Shown here piece after piece: positions 8,399 through 17,440 of a stretch of 37,740 bases of DNA. The DNA is from Candidatus Zhuqueibacterota bacterium. GTDB taxonomy: Bacteria; Zhuqueibacterota; Zhuqueibacteria; Thermofontimicrobiales; Thiofontviventaceae. The stretch is taken from assembly GCA_016926625.1 (NCBI GenBank), contig JAFGOE010000029.1, forward strand, positions 1 through 37,740, read 5' to 3'. The notes under the pieces are model-generated. The model made no database searches. It had not been told where the DNA came from and saw only the letters and a list, made by a program, of their open reading frames with translations. Numbering within the stretch: position 1 is the stretch's first letter; each line of letters begins with the position of its first letter. Position numbers and translations under genes: made by a program.

Positions 8399-9799
8399 TT
8401 AATAGCCTTTCCGCAGAGACTCAATGTAGTAGTAGTCTTTAATTTCACCATCCAGATTCGAGTGCAACAATCTGTAATTTTTATATCCTTCGAAATCGCC
8501 GAACACGAAGATGACACCGGATTGCAGGTGATCGTATTCCCATATTTCATAAGGATAGAGATTGGGTTCATTGGGATGGCGCTCGATATCGGATGGCGGT
8601 CCGTAGATGATATAGACTCTTCCGCGATCTGTAGACCAGCCTTCTTTAGTGAACGCCCTGTAATGTCGATTGGCGTAATCGACTCGTTTGTAATATTCAT
8701 CTCGGAATTCGTTCGTAGGGGTGTCAGGATTTGGATCACGCATGTTCCAGAATTGAAATAAAAATCGTTTACGTCCTTCAACCGTATCGAGTGAGTTCCA
8801 GATAACGCGAAATTCATCCGTCATCAAATAGTTTGCGATATTGTATTCATTCACAATAGTCAAAGAATCCATTGACGCGAAAATACCGGTTGAGCTTTGA
8901 GCGACTGTATCGTTGGCGGCGGTAATCAACTCTTCATCGCGTTGATAGATATAAAACTTCTTGGATTTTTCGTCGATTATGCTTTCATCGGGTTTCAATA
9001 AACTTACATCTAATCGATAAGCCCCGGATTTAAGCCGTCCGACGTTCATCATGCCGAATTCTATGCTTGGATTCAATATGTCGCGTTTAGCAAAACGTCG
9101 GGGACGCGGTGATTCGAGTACCTCTCCATCTGAGTTCCTGATCGAGTAAGTTAGCGAATAACCATCCGTAAGTCCAGCCTTGTCCAGATGATAGGCTTCC
9201 ATGTAGAAGAACAGCATCGGTAATTCGCTGCTGAAAATAAGGGTTGGATTCGGAACCACGTTGAGTGTATTTTTATAGAACGGAGAGTCCGTCGCCTGAC
9301 TTACCTGCGTAATCGAAGAGGCGATTTCGATGTCGCTGATATACGGTGTCGACTGGTTCATTGGGGGGATGTTCAAAGGCCATTTCACCTTTTGAAAATT
9401 GGTGGAATCGTTTACATCCTGAAGAGTAAATTCGCATTCGTACTCACCGGATGCTAATTTAAATGCTACTCGGTCGATGATCAGTTTTAGGTTCTTTAAC
9501 TGCAGTGAGTCAGGTACGATATTTTGATTTTTCCATGAATATTGTTCAAGGAAATGTTCATCCTGATAAATGCGCAATTCACCAAACGTTGTGCCGATAT
9601 AGCTATCGTTCGCGAATTGGTAGCGGATATCATCCTGGAGGAAAGCGTAATATATTTCGAGCATCACATGCGTGTCATCATATCGAAACATCGCCCAATC
9701 GATATCGAGGTCTAATTGATCAGAGTGAGCTGAATCAGCAGAGCCCAAAATGATAAGCAGGCTCAGAATCGCGACAAGGAACAAGTAATTAGACTTCAT
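8399..9799 (-). CDS. GWxTD-domain exported protein
   Basis: This 466-residue protein starts with a signal peptide (about residues 1-26, hydrophobic core LFLVAILSLLIILGSA). The middle is beta-rich with no family I recognise. The C-terminal ~130 residues form the GWxTD domain, a family found mostly in FCB-group bacteria: RKRFLFQFWNMRDPNPDTP, then EFRDEYYKRVDYAN, then KEGWSTDRGRVYIIYGPP with the name-giving GW-S-TD, and WEYDHLQSGVIFVFGDF. Its biochemical role is not known to me. A GGGAG site sits just before the ATG at 9799, directly behind a strong hairpin (9825-9852) that probably reduces read-through from the PorV-like gene. The location next to outer-membrane genes suggests an envelope or secretion role. 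Confidence 0.88.
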   Translation of the reverse strand: MKSNYLFLVAILSLLIILGSADSAHSDQLDLDIDWAMFRYDDTHVMLEIYYAFLQDDIRYQFANDSYIGTTFGELRIYQDEHFLEQYSWKNQNIVPDSLQLKNLKLIIDRVAFKLASGEYECEFTLQDVNDSTNFQKVKWPLNIPPMNQSTPYISDIEIASSITQVSQATDSPFYKNTLNVVPNPTLIFSSELPMLFFYMEAYHLDKAGLTDGYSLTYSIRNSDGEVLESPRPRRFAKRDILNPSIEFGMMNVGRLKSGAYRLDVSLLKPDESIIDEKSKKFYIYQRDEELITAANDTVAQSSTGIFASMDSLTIVNEYNIANYLMTDEFRVIWNSLDTVEGRKRFLFQFWNMRDPNPDTPTNEFRDEYYKRVDYANRHYRAFTKEGWSTDRGRVYIIYGPPSDIERHPNEPNLYPYEIWEYDHLQSGVIFVFGDFEGYKNYRLLHSNLDGEIKDYYYIESLRKGY

Positions 9800-9824
9800 T
9801 TTTTAATCTCCCAGAAAAAGATAA

Positions 9825-9852
9825 GGGTTGATCCAATGGAGTGGATCAACCC
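9825..9852 (-). terminator. Hairpin between the PorV-like and GWxTD genes
   Basis: A perfect 10-bp stem (GGGTTGATCC / GGATCAACCC) with an 8-base loop lies 25 bases after the PorV-like stop. On the minus strand it is followed by TTATCTTTTTCT, a T-rich but interrupted tract. It can act as a terminator or as a partial attenuator and mRNA 3'-end stabiliser, since the next gene's ribosome-binding site follows at once. Confidence 0.75.
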
Positions 9853-9877
9853 TTTATCATAAATAAACACAAGTTAC

Positions 9878-10948
9878 TTAGAAACCGACGATTAAGCTTA
9901 ACCACTGATTATCATTCAAAAATTTAGTCGTTCTATAGGCATAATCGAGGGATAGAGACATATTACCGCCAACCGGGAGTTTGAAGCCTGCACCGAAGCT
10001 CGGTCCGAAAATGTAATCTTGCGAGCTGCTGGTGAATGAGTCATTGACTTCATCTAATCCTTCGCGGTAGGCAGTGGTATAGGCGCCTCGAACGAAAAAC
10101 ATCTGATTAAACGAATACTCAGCTCCGAGGGTATATTGATCGAAGGCGTAACTGTTATTGACGAAACTGCCGACTAACGATAGCAGATTCTGTTCGGCTT
10201 TAACCAGGTCATAGGCGACACCAATTTTCAACTGCGACGGAAGATCGAATTTAGCAGCGGGTATTGCCACCGAGGAGATTGTCGATCCGGTTTCGGTTCC
10301 TGGTAATTGAACACGAGTCTCCAGATCAGAACCGTCAAATTTCATTTCGGTTCCGAAATTGGTTAATGCGACGCCTAATTTAATGCCGGCGGCGGGATTC
10401 ACGTATTGTAATCCGAAATCGAATCCGAAACCGCTGGCGGAGACGCTCATGATCTTTTCAGAAATCATTTTTCCGGTCAATCCGAAATGAATTCTGTCCG
10501 TCATTTTTCGGCTATAGCTGAAACCGACTGTCAGATAATTGGGGGAGAATACAGAACCGGTACCCTCAGGATTTTCGATTGTCGTTTCAATGATATCACC
10601 GAAGCCGACATTGTTTATGCTGACACCGACTGCACCGACAGTACCGAGGGAGAAAGTTGCCGCGAAATAGTTGATATCGACATCGGCCAGCCATTCGGTG
10701 TGAGAGAACATGGCTTCTGCTCGTTGTTCTGAACCAACGATACCTGCCGGATTCCAGTAGATGGCTTCGACACCGGCTACGTTGGCTAAATTAGCACCAC
10801 CAAGAGCAGTTGCCCGCGCGCCTACGGGAATGAGCAGTTCGGATGCGCCTGCAGTTCCGATGCGTTTACCCGTGCTTGCCTCGGCTTGTATGCTGACAAA
10901 CAGCAGCGCACAAACCAGAGTAAAGATGATAAATGATTTATATCTCAT
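9878..10948 (-). CDS. PorV/PorQ-family outer-membrane beta-barrel protein
   Basis: This 356-residue protein has a signal peptide (residues 1-24, ending IQAEA) and then the diagnostic PorV/PorQ start: GTAGASELLIPVGARATALGG with DAxxxYWNPAG equivalent (VEAIYWNPAGI). The rest is a run of alternating beta strands, and the C-terminus ends with WLSLIVGF, whose terminal Phe suits BAM insertion. PorV in T9SS organisms carries cargo from the translocon to the surface attachment complex. A GAAAGGA site precedes the ATG and the gap to the upstream 1004-aa gene is 53 bases, so it sits in the TonB-receptor operon. Whether it serves T9SS in general or the neighbouring cargo protein in particular is open. 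Confidence 0.88.
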   Translation of the reverse strand: MRYKSFIIFTLVCALLFVSIQAEASTGKRIGTAGASELLIPVGARATALGGANLANVAGVEAIYWNPAGIVGSEQRAEAMFSHTEWLADVDINYFAATFSLGTVGAVGVSINNVGFGDIIETTIENPEGTGSVFSPNYLTVGFSYSRKMTDRIHFGLTGKMISEKIMSVSASGFGFDFGLQYVNPAAGIKLGVALTNFGTEMKFDGSDLETRVQLPGTETGSTISSVAIPAAKFDLPSQLKIGVAYDLVKAEQNLLSLVGSFVNNSYAFDQYTLGAEYSFNQMFFVRGAYTTAYREGLDEVNDSFTSSSQDYIFGPSFGAGFKLPVGGNMSLSLDYAYRTTKFLNDNQWLSLIVGF

Positions 10949-11001
10949 GATTAATTCCTTTCATAATAATTATTTACAACCCTATGCAAGTAAAATTACG
11001 A

Positions 11002-14000
11002 TTAGAAGTAAAGTAATCGTTCATCTCTATTGATAACTGCTAATTTCAAGGTCTTTTCACCGACGCCGGGTACTTCGATATGAGCGATATACATTCCGCT
11101 CGCTACCGGGACATCGGAGGAGTTCCTCAGATTCCATTCAGCAAATGATGAGTTCAAGGTTCCTTGATTTGATCTTACTGCGTCATCAATGACAGTCACC
11201 AAATTACCCGCCAGATCGAAAATACGGATCGTGGCACCAGATGGCGGTAAATTAGTGATTCGCATAATTCGGGTTGTAGGTGTTCTTTCAGCCGGGTTCC
11301 AGCTAAAGTAAGGATTCGGAACTGCATTAATTTTATCGATATTACCACGAGCTACTGCTTTGCTATTTTTCGTGAAACCGATGGGTGTAACTTTGAACAC
11401 GTCGGTTCCGGCAACAATCGGATTGTCGTAGACAAATTTCACCACATCACCGGGTGACCATGAGACCTCCCAGGTAACCAGGTTCCATGTAGCGGTCGGA
11501 TCTTCACCAGGCATGTGAATTTGTTCATCGTAATCGGAGGAGAAGGTACATGTATACATACGACCGTCCAGATCGAATACAGTAAAATCGGCAGCCGTGG
11601 GATCGGCCTGTCCGCGGTCGTAAATCGAGTAGTTAACCTGTCTTGGATTATCAGGATCCTCGACATCCCAGACCTCAAACGGAATTCGAACCAGGAATGG
11701 TTCTGCCACGCCTGGATTGGGATTAAGAGGATGGGTGGCTATATCATATTGTCGTGCACCTTCAAACGTTGCTAATTGACCTCCGGATACCACCGAGAGT
11801 CCGTCATCGCTCATGACTCCGGTGAATCGAAATTCGAAGTCTCTTTGTAACGTCTCTACATCGGTATGACCCAGGCCATACACATCCCATGCAGCAGCAG
11901 AGAACTCAGACCAATGATTTACAAAGTAACTATCGATATCATAGTTGTCAGCGTTGCCTTCGGGTGTTACGATGAATTTCGAAAAATCTAAAGGTTCGGC
12001 GAAACTTCCGCTGACCCTCCATTTGATACCATCGACGATAGGATAATCCTCGTCTCCGGAAAAATTCCTGTTAAAAGAGATCGCTCTATTACCATTACGC
12101 AGCAGATGCCAGTATTCATCTACCTTGGAAGCGGATTCTTGACGTCCGAAAACGACTTCATAAATTGCATCGATCGTCCTGGTGGGGTCAACGACAACCG
12201 GCACGACCTTTGCGTCACTCGAACCGGATACGTGATTGACTTCCACTAACTCGGCGTATTCATAATGCAATTCCTGGCCAAGAGCAGGAGCACTCGGATT
12301 TACGGCTAATGCGATCTGACCACTTTCCACGACTTTCGGTGAGATGTCTGGGTTGATAGCATAAGAAGTAACCGCAAAATAGTATGTTTTGTAATTATAA
12401 AATGGTAATCCTGCGATCGCATCACTCGATACACGGTATTCTCTCGACATACCTGTATTGGAACCGAATGTCACCGGTTTTTCCAGTACCATTCCGGTAC
12501 CGGCATCATAGGTATTATCGAAGACGATACCAAATTCATTGACAAGATCGATGGTCTTGATAAGCTTCCAGGGTCCTGTCACGGATTCACCCTGGTAAAC
12601 ATTGTATCCTTCAAATTTATATCCCTTGAAGTCGTAACCTTCGATGGTCTGATATCTTTTACCCGCATCCTGCCATTTAAGCACCACCTCTCCGTCGAGA
12701 CCAACACCTTCGAGCACGGGAGCGGGTGGAACGGGTAGATCGAAATTGTTGTCGAATGCGGTCTGTGCAAACGAATCGAAGAATCTCAGAGCATTCACCG
12801 CCGCCAGGTTATCCGTACCCGGAGCGATAATCTTAGCACCAACGATTTCCTGAGTATCCCCGGCTTTTAGTTGGAACGGTCCGGATGACATCAAGAAACG
12901 TCGGTCATCCGGCTTAGAATCAAGCCAGCCCGACTGGGTTACCGGATCGCCGTTGAAGACGAATCTTGAGTTGTTGCCATCAGGATCAGTATATGGGGTA
13001 CCATCACTTCGAAGGCCCTTCATGAAATTATAGCCTTGTTGGGCATCTTCGGGATCGCCGAACGGATCGGGTGCACCGTTCCAGTAGTAAATAAACGATG
13101 TCATGGGAAGATATTCACCATCTACCTCTGGTCCCTGGAAGAAGTCGAATCCCAGCGCAGGCGGTGTGGTACCGTAGGTGGCATCCACGGGTCCGCCGTT
13201 GTAACAAAATCCCATGCCTAATTCGATATCGCAACCGACCAAATCGTCGGATGCATCACCGAGGTCAGGATCATCCCAAACGGCGACGTATACTGAGTCA
13301 TAGTCTATGCTGGATTTATTGACAACGTTCCATTTAATGAACATGATGTTTCCCAACGGGTTAGCCGTATTGTAACCAAAGATGAGGACCTGTTGTTCAA
13401 GGTTCATGACATTGGTCTGCATAAAATTACCATGGTTCGCCAGGTTACCGTCATTCATGACCCAGAACAATGTCTGATCACCGATGAGTTGTGGAATTTT
13501 CTTTCCTTCGGTATCCAGGCTGTCTTTACCCGTTTTATCTTTGACTGATGGAGCTCCCTGGTCGAATGGCCAAACATCCCAATCCCCGGTTCCATCGCTG
13601 TTTATTTTATAGATTCGATATTTTGGATCATCGGGATTAGATAGCGCTCCGCTGGCCAATATTTGACCCGGTTGAAATTCCGTTGCGTATTCTGATGAGG
13701 CTGATCTGATTTCTCCGCTCGGGGTCTTACCAAATAACCACAAACCGGAAGCGTAGTCGATTGTCTTATTGCTACCTTTGGGCCATTCCATGCCTGAACT
13801 TCCGGTAACATTTTGGGAAACGATTAAACCGGTATTTTCCATCCAGCAGGCAATTGTGTTACCATCGAACTGTTCGGCGGATAATTCGGCTGGTTTCGCC
13901 AAACCGGTTGCGTTTGTTTTATATTTAGATTTTGCATCTATCGGTGTATTGGCGATCAGGGCCAGTATCAGGACAATAGCTGCAAAACCGATAAAAACTT

Positions 14001-14016
14001 TGGTTATTTTAGACAT
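11002..14016 (-). CDS. Large exported protein with FlgD-like/T9SS-type C-terminal domain
   Basis: This 1004-residue protein has an N-terminal signal peptide (hydrophobic core about 8-22, ending near IDAKS). Residues 30-420 are a beta-rich domain I cannot name, with a block (DYDSVYVAVWDDPDLGD) repeated across paralogues in FCB genomes as I recall them. Around residues 425-560 there is a fibronectin-III-like segment (PPAPVLEGVGLDGEVVLKW, FEGYNVYQG). The last ~100 residues (NAVPNPYFSWNPAERTPTTR, RIFDLAGNLV, YIAHIEVPG, EKTLKLAVIN) form a FlgD/CHU-type sorting domain, implying T9SS export and surface attachment. An AAGGAG site precedes the ATG. It lies between a TonB receptor and a PorV-like protein, and may be the surface ligand-binding partner of that receptor; this is inference. 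Confidence 0.8.
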   Translation of the reverse strand: MSKITKVFIGFAAIVLILALIANTPIDAKSKYKTNATGLAKPAELSAEQFDGNTIACWMENTGLIVSQNVTGSSGMEWPKGSNKTIDYASGLWLFGKTPSGEIRSASSEYATEFQPGQILASGALSNPDDPKYRIYKINSDGTGDWDVWPFDQGAPSVKDKTGKDSLDTEGKKIPQLIGDQTLFWVMNDGNLANHGNFMQTNVMNLEQQVLIFGYNTANPLGNIMFIKWNVVNKSSIDYDSVYVAVWDDPDLGDASDDLVGCDIELGMGFCYNGGPVDATYGTTPPALGFDFFQGPEVDGEYLPMTSFIYYWNGAPDPFGDPEDAQQGYNFMKGLRSDGTPYTDPDGNNSRFVFNGDPVTQSGWLDSKPDDRRFLMSSGPFQLKAGDTQEIVGAKIIAPGTDNLAAVNALRFFDSFAQTAFDNNFDLPVPPAPVLEGVGLDGEVVLKWQDAGKRYQTIEGYDFKGYKFEGYNVYQGESVTGPWKLIKTIDLVNEFGIVFDNTYDAGTGMVLEKPVTFGSNTGMSREYRVSSDAIAGLPFYNYKTYYFAVTSYAINPDISPKVVESGQIALAVNPSAPALGQELHYEYAELVEVNHVSGSSDAKVVPVVVDPTRTIDAIYEVVFGRQESASKVDEYWHLLRNGNRAISFNRNFSGDEDYPIVDGIKWRVSGSFAEPLDFSKFIVTPEGNADNYDIDSYFVNHWSEFSAAAWDVYGLGHTDVETLQRDFEFRFTGVMSDDGLSVVSGGQLATFEGARQYDIATHPLNPNPGVAEPFLVRIPFEVWDVEDPDNPRQVNYSIYDRGQADPTAADFTVFDLDGRMYTCTFSSDYDEQIHMPGEDPTATWNLVTWEVSWSPGDVVKFVYDNPIVAGTDVFKVTPIGFTKNSKAVARGNIDKINAVPNPYFSWNPAERTPTTRIMRITNLPPSGATIRIFDLAGNLVTVIDDAVRSNQGTLNSSFAEWNLRNSSDVPVASGMYIAHIEVPGVGEKTLKLAVINRDERLLYF

Positions 14017-14089
14017 ATTTTATCTCCTTCATTGAATTGACATAGATTTCACTCCAAAACAAACTGGCAGATAACACCAGATAACTGCC

Positions 14090-17077
14090 TTATGGGGTGA
14101 TATTGAATCGTAATCCTAAGCGAATTTGACGCGGCTCTTCCCAGTTTCTGGGATTGTTGATTAATGCACGGTACATTGCTGCGGCATTTTCGCCACCATT
14201 GTCCAATACCCATTGTTGACCTTCAACAGTGTCTAACCAGCCATTATCGTCAACGCGACCCGTTGCTTCATACACACCGGCACCACCATCGGCGTAATCC
14301 TGACCACGGTCAGAACGTCTCTGGAACGGATTTTGTGTACCAAGTAGATTGATAACCCATAGGTACAGGTTGAAGTCCATCTTTCCGATGTTGATCGTCT
14401 TGTCGACTCTCATGTCGAAATTATATGTCCAGTTAGTGTATGCCGAGTTGGTCGCCGCGACCGGGAACGCCGTCGAGAATCGTGCGGCAAACACGGTATC
14501 ACCGACTCGTTTCGGGGTGTAGGGGAAACCGCTTCCGGCTGTCGCTAACAGGTTGAATCCAAGATTCCCGAAGGGATACATTCCGGCAATCATGGGACCA
14601 TCGTCCGGATTGGTTCGGAAATCGACGTTAGCTGACAGCGTGTGTCTTTGATCATAATCCAATGGGAAAACAAAGGTCGGATAGTATTCATTTCCGATCC
14701 ATGTAATATAGAATGCAGCACCTGCCGTTGAACCAGTGCCTTTTGCCCATTGCAATGAATAATTGACATTGGCACTAACTCGTTCAATACGTCTCAGTCT
14801 GAAATTGAATGACAGACCTTTAACCGTACCATAGTCACCGTTCTGATACTGAGCATATACTCTCGGGACTGCATTAATTCTGTTTTTCAATACCAGAAGA
14901 TCCCGAATTTCTTTATAGTACGCTGTGACATTAAATGAAGCGTTTAAACCTAATTGCTGGCCGAAACCAACTTCATAGGACGTCGTCTTTACTGGTTTTA
15001 AATCGGGATTTCCGACAGTGACCTGATTACCCTGTGCCAGCTGACCACCGATCACGTCCCAACCGGTATACAGATATTGCAACTCGGGTTGTTGAGTAAA
15101 TTTACCCCATTGTGCATGGAACACGGTCTTGTCGGTCACCGGGAACGAAATACCCACACGGGGGCTGATGGTCGAATGACCCTCGGTCTTCTCCAACTGG
15201 TCATAGTCCAGGAAACCATTCTTGATTTTAATATCGTATGGATCTTTGAGTCTCCAATCATTTGCATCGATATAATCCCATCGCAAACCAAGATTCAATA
15301 CGAGGTCTGATAATTCGATTTTATCCTGTAAATAATATGCTGCGATGATCGGATGCTTCGCTCTGTCCCAACCTTCATCCAGCGTCTCGTTTGGATCGAC
15401 GATACCATCTTCAAAGTATGAAGGATATCCGAAATTGTCTGTGTAGGCGGCACGCTGTGCTAATCGCTGATCGAATGTCGGATCATTCGAATAGATACCG
15501 GCTAATTGAACCGGACGAACGACGTTATAACGTCGGATCGTGTTGTAGCGCAACTCAGCGCCTGTTCGTATTTCATGGACGAGTCCGATTTGATGCGTTA
15601 CGTCTAATTTAGCACCCAGCACGTTGGAACGATCGAGGGTGTAATCGTCGTAAGTGCTTAGCGGTGCAAATACACCACTACCGAGACGGATCTTGGATTG
15701 TGGATTCGTACCGTTTTGACTGATGTACGGTGCATAGATGCCGTTACCATTATAATCGGTTCCGTCACCGTAATCGTTCATATTTCGTTCGAAATACGGA
15801 TCATAATCCTCGAAAAAATATTCGGTGAAGTACCCGGTTGCTTCGTAATATGTAGACGGCGTCAATGCGTGGGTAATCTTTCCGTATACTGAATAATTAT
15901 TTTGTACATCATGAGGCGTATGAGATAACTTATTTAATGCATACGAATTGGTATAGCGGTCATATTCATCAAATGTACCGTTGCCACCGATCTTCAGTTT
16001 AAACGATTTGAGATCGAGTAGAATATTTCCGTTGAAGTTCCAGCGTAGCAGTTCATTCGTTGGCAAGGGACCGGACATATTTTTGATTGGAAGCAACCAA
16101 TCAGATTCAGGTATGCCTAAGGCGATTAACTGAGCTTCAGTGTAATCGATCTCAGCTTGTGTGAAATCCTTAGCCAGTGTCGGATAGGTGGAACTGCTGG
16201 GATTACGATCCCTGAAGAAATTATACTCACCAGCTACGAAGAATTTCAATTTATTGGGAATGATTGGGCCGCTGAGCGCTAAATTATATATATTGTACCC
16301 ATAGGAATAAGTATCCAGATATTTTTCTTCCTTGCTGAGGAATTCATCGGTGGCAACTTCACCTGAAATCTGGAGGTAGTTTTGACCCGACTTGGATGAG
16401 GTGATGACCACACCGGAGTTTGCAAAACCATATTCAGCGTTAAATCCACCGGCTTGATAATTGATCTGTTCGACTGAATTGATCGGGATTTCACCGATCC
16501 GGCGTCCTGTTCTTAAGTCGTTTGAGTAGACGCCGTCCACATAGTAAGCCACTTCGTCACGACGACCACCGCGTACGTGTAAATCGTTCCTCGCGGTCAC
16601 GACACCTGAATTGGTGGCTACCACAGCAGCGTAATTACGCATCGGCATGTTTTCGATTTCATCTGACGTCATTACATGAACTTCATTGGTAGCATTTTTT
16701 TGTACCAACGGTCGATCTGCCACAACGGTGATCGAACTCATGGCTAACGCTTCTGATGGTAATTCGAAATTGGTTTCCGTTGTCAAGTCAACGATAACGA
16801 GTACTTCACGAACGATAACGGATCGATAACCGATAAATTGTGCTCTAAGCGTATAATTTCCGGGGGGGACGTTGAGAATGATGTATTCCCCATCGACATT
16901 GGTTGCAGATCCATAAAACGTTCCTTCGATGGTTACGTTTGCACCTGGCAAAGGTTCTTTGGTTTCTGCGTCGATGACCTTTCCGGTAATTTTACCTGTC
17001 ACGGCTGCGTCTGCTATTCCAGCCAGCACGAGCACAAATACCAGGATCATTGAGCTGATTAAAATGCGATTTTTCAT
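14090..17077 (-). CDS. TonB-dependent outer-membrane receptor with carboxypeptidase-D-like cap
   Basis: This 995-residue protein has a signal peptide (1-24, ending GIADA), a CarboxypepD_reg-like domain (about 28-112: GKVIDAETKEPLPGANVTI and YTLRAQFIGYRS), a plug domain (about 125-235: NEVHVMTSDEIENMPMRN, DLHVRGGRRDEVAYYVDGV) and a large beta barrel up to the C-terminus. It should import a bulky substrate across the outer membrane with energy from TonB. A classic TonB box is not obvious. An AGGAGG site lies seven bases before the ATG. It is the first gene of the cluster with the 1004-aa protein and the PorV-like protein, behind a long leader and a near-consensus promoter (17412-17440). The last residues, FNITP, lack a terminal aromatic residue. 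Substrate unknown; no SusD is present. Confidence 0.92.
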   Translation of the reverse strand: MKNRILISSMILVFVLVLAGIADAAVTGKITGKVIDAETKEPLPGANVTIEGTFYGSATNVDGEYIILNVPPGNYTLRAQFIGYRSVIVREVLVIVDLTTETNFELPSEALAMSSITVVADRPLVQKNATNEVHVMTSDEIENMPMRNYAAVVATNSGVVTARNDLHVRGGRRDEVAYYVDGVYSNDLRTGRRIGEIPINSVEQINYQAGGFNAEYGFANSGVVITSSKSGQNYLQISGEVATDEFLSKEEKYLDTYSYGYNIYNLALSGPIIPNKLKFFVAGEYNFFRDRNPSSSTYPTLAKDFTQAEIDYTEAQLIALGIPESDWLLPIKNMSGPLPTNELLRWNFNGNILLDLKSFKLKIGGNGTFDEYDRYTNSYALNKLSHTPHDVQNNYSVYGKITHALTPSTYYEATGYFTEYFFEDYDPYFERNMNDYGDGTDYNGNGIYAPYISQNGTNPQSKIRLGSGVFAPLSTYDDYTLDRSNVLGAKLDVTHQIGLVHEIRTGAELRYNTIRRYNVVRPVQLAGIYSNDPTFDQRLAQRAAYTDNFGYPSYFEDGIVDPNETLDEGWDRAKHPIIAAYYLQDKIELSDLVLNLGLRWDYIDANDWRLKDPYDIKIKNGFLDYDQLEKTEGHSTISPRVGISFPVTDKTVFHAQWGKFTQQPELQYLYTGWDVIGGQLAQGNQVTVGNPDLKPVKTTSYEVGFGQQLGLNASFNVTAYYKEIRDLLVLKNRINAVPRVYAQYQNGDYGTVKGLSFNFRLRRIERVSANVNYSLQWAKGTGSTAGAAFYITWIGNEYYPTFVFPLDYDQRHTLSANVDFRTNPDDGPMIAGMYPFGNLGFNLLATAGSGFPYTPKRVGDTVFAARFSTAFPVAATNSAYTNWTYNFDMRVDKTINIGKMDFNLYLWVINLLGTQNPFQRRSDRGQDYADGGAGVYEATGRVDDNGWLDTVEGQQWVLDNGGENAAAMYRALINNPRNWEEPRQIRLGLRFNITP

Positions 17078-17436
17078 AAATTTTCCTCCTTACATAACGA
17101 TTGTGAATTAGAAAATCAAAACGGTTGTAAATCCAGGAACCCTCAAACGACATCACCTCCTTTTAGAGTTAATGTATCGTTGATCTTAAGTCTTCGTTAC
17201 TCACAAAGAATATGCCACATTAACACATCTGTTACTGTGCTGAGGAACTTAATTTATAACATATTGTAAATATATAAATTATATAAATCTGAAAAATCTA
17301 AAAATGAAATGGTGTATAATTCTGCGGTCTTATAGTGTGCAAAATAGTTCATAACTGTAAGCATAAATTTACACACCTTAGTGTAATTATACCTATTTAT
17401 TAAATATCTATATATTAACAAATTTGTAATAATTTG
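17078..17436 (-). promoter_or_regulatory. Long A+T-rich leader of the TonB-receptor operon
   Basis: About 330 bases lie between the predicted start site (near 17405) and the receptor ATG. The region is very A+T-rich and codes for no protein of normal size. It holds a second, orphan Shine-Dalgarno sequence at 17163-17152 whose 12 bases (AAAGGAGGTGAT) match the complement of the 16S rRNA 3' end perfectly. Eight bases after its AGGAGG core, a TTG could start a 12-residue leader peptide. No classical riboswitch consensus was recognised. A long leader of this kind suggests post-transcriptional control. Confidence 0.45.
17108..17146 (-). CDS. Possible 12-residue leader peptide upstream of the TonB receptor
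   Basis: A TTG at 17146 opens a 12-codon frame (LRVPGFTTVLIF, first residue read as Met) closed by TAA at 17108. It has the strongest ribosome-binding site in the window, AGGAGG at 8 bases spacing. An in-frame reading from the ATG at 17153 is a different frame and too close to the site. The frame ends 31 bases before the receptor ATG, so translation here could affect access to the receptor's own site. This is a suggestion only: codon statistics cannot support so short a frame. Confidence 0.25.
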   Translation of the reverse strand: MRVPGFTTVLIF

Positions 17437-17440
17437 TCAA
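17412..17440 (-). promoter_or_regulatory. Sigma-70 promoter of the TonB-receptor operon
   Basis: TTGACA (17440-17435) and TAATAT (17417-17412) are separated by exactly 17 bases on the minus strand; this is close to perfect consensus. The -35 box overlaps the TGA stop of the radical SAM gene, so the promoter starts right where the upstream gene ends. Expected start site near 17405. Confidence 0.8.

Noticed and set aside
8380-8817. 145-codon minus-strand frame overlapping the GWxTD domain
   Set aside because: It reads another frame of the GWxTD coding region; the GWxTD motif proves which frame is real.
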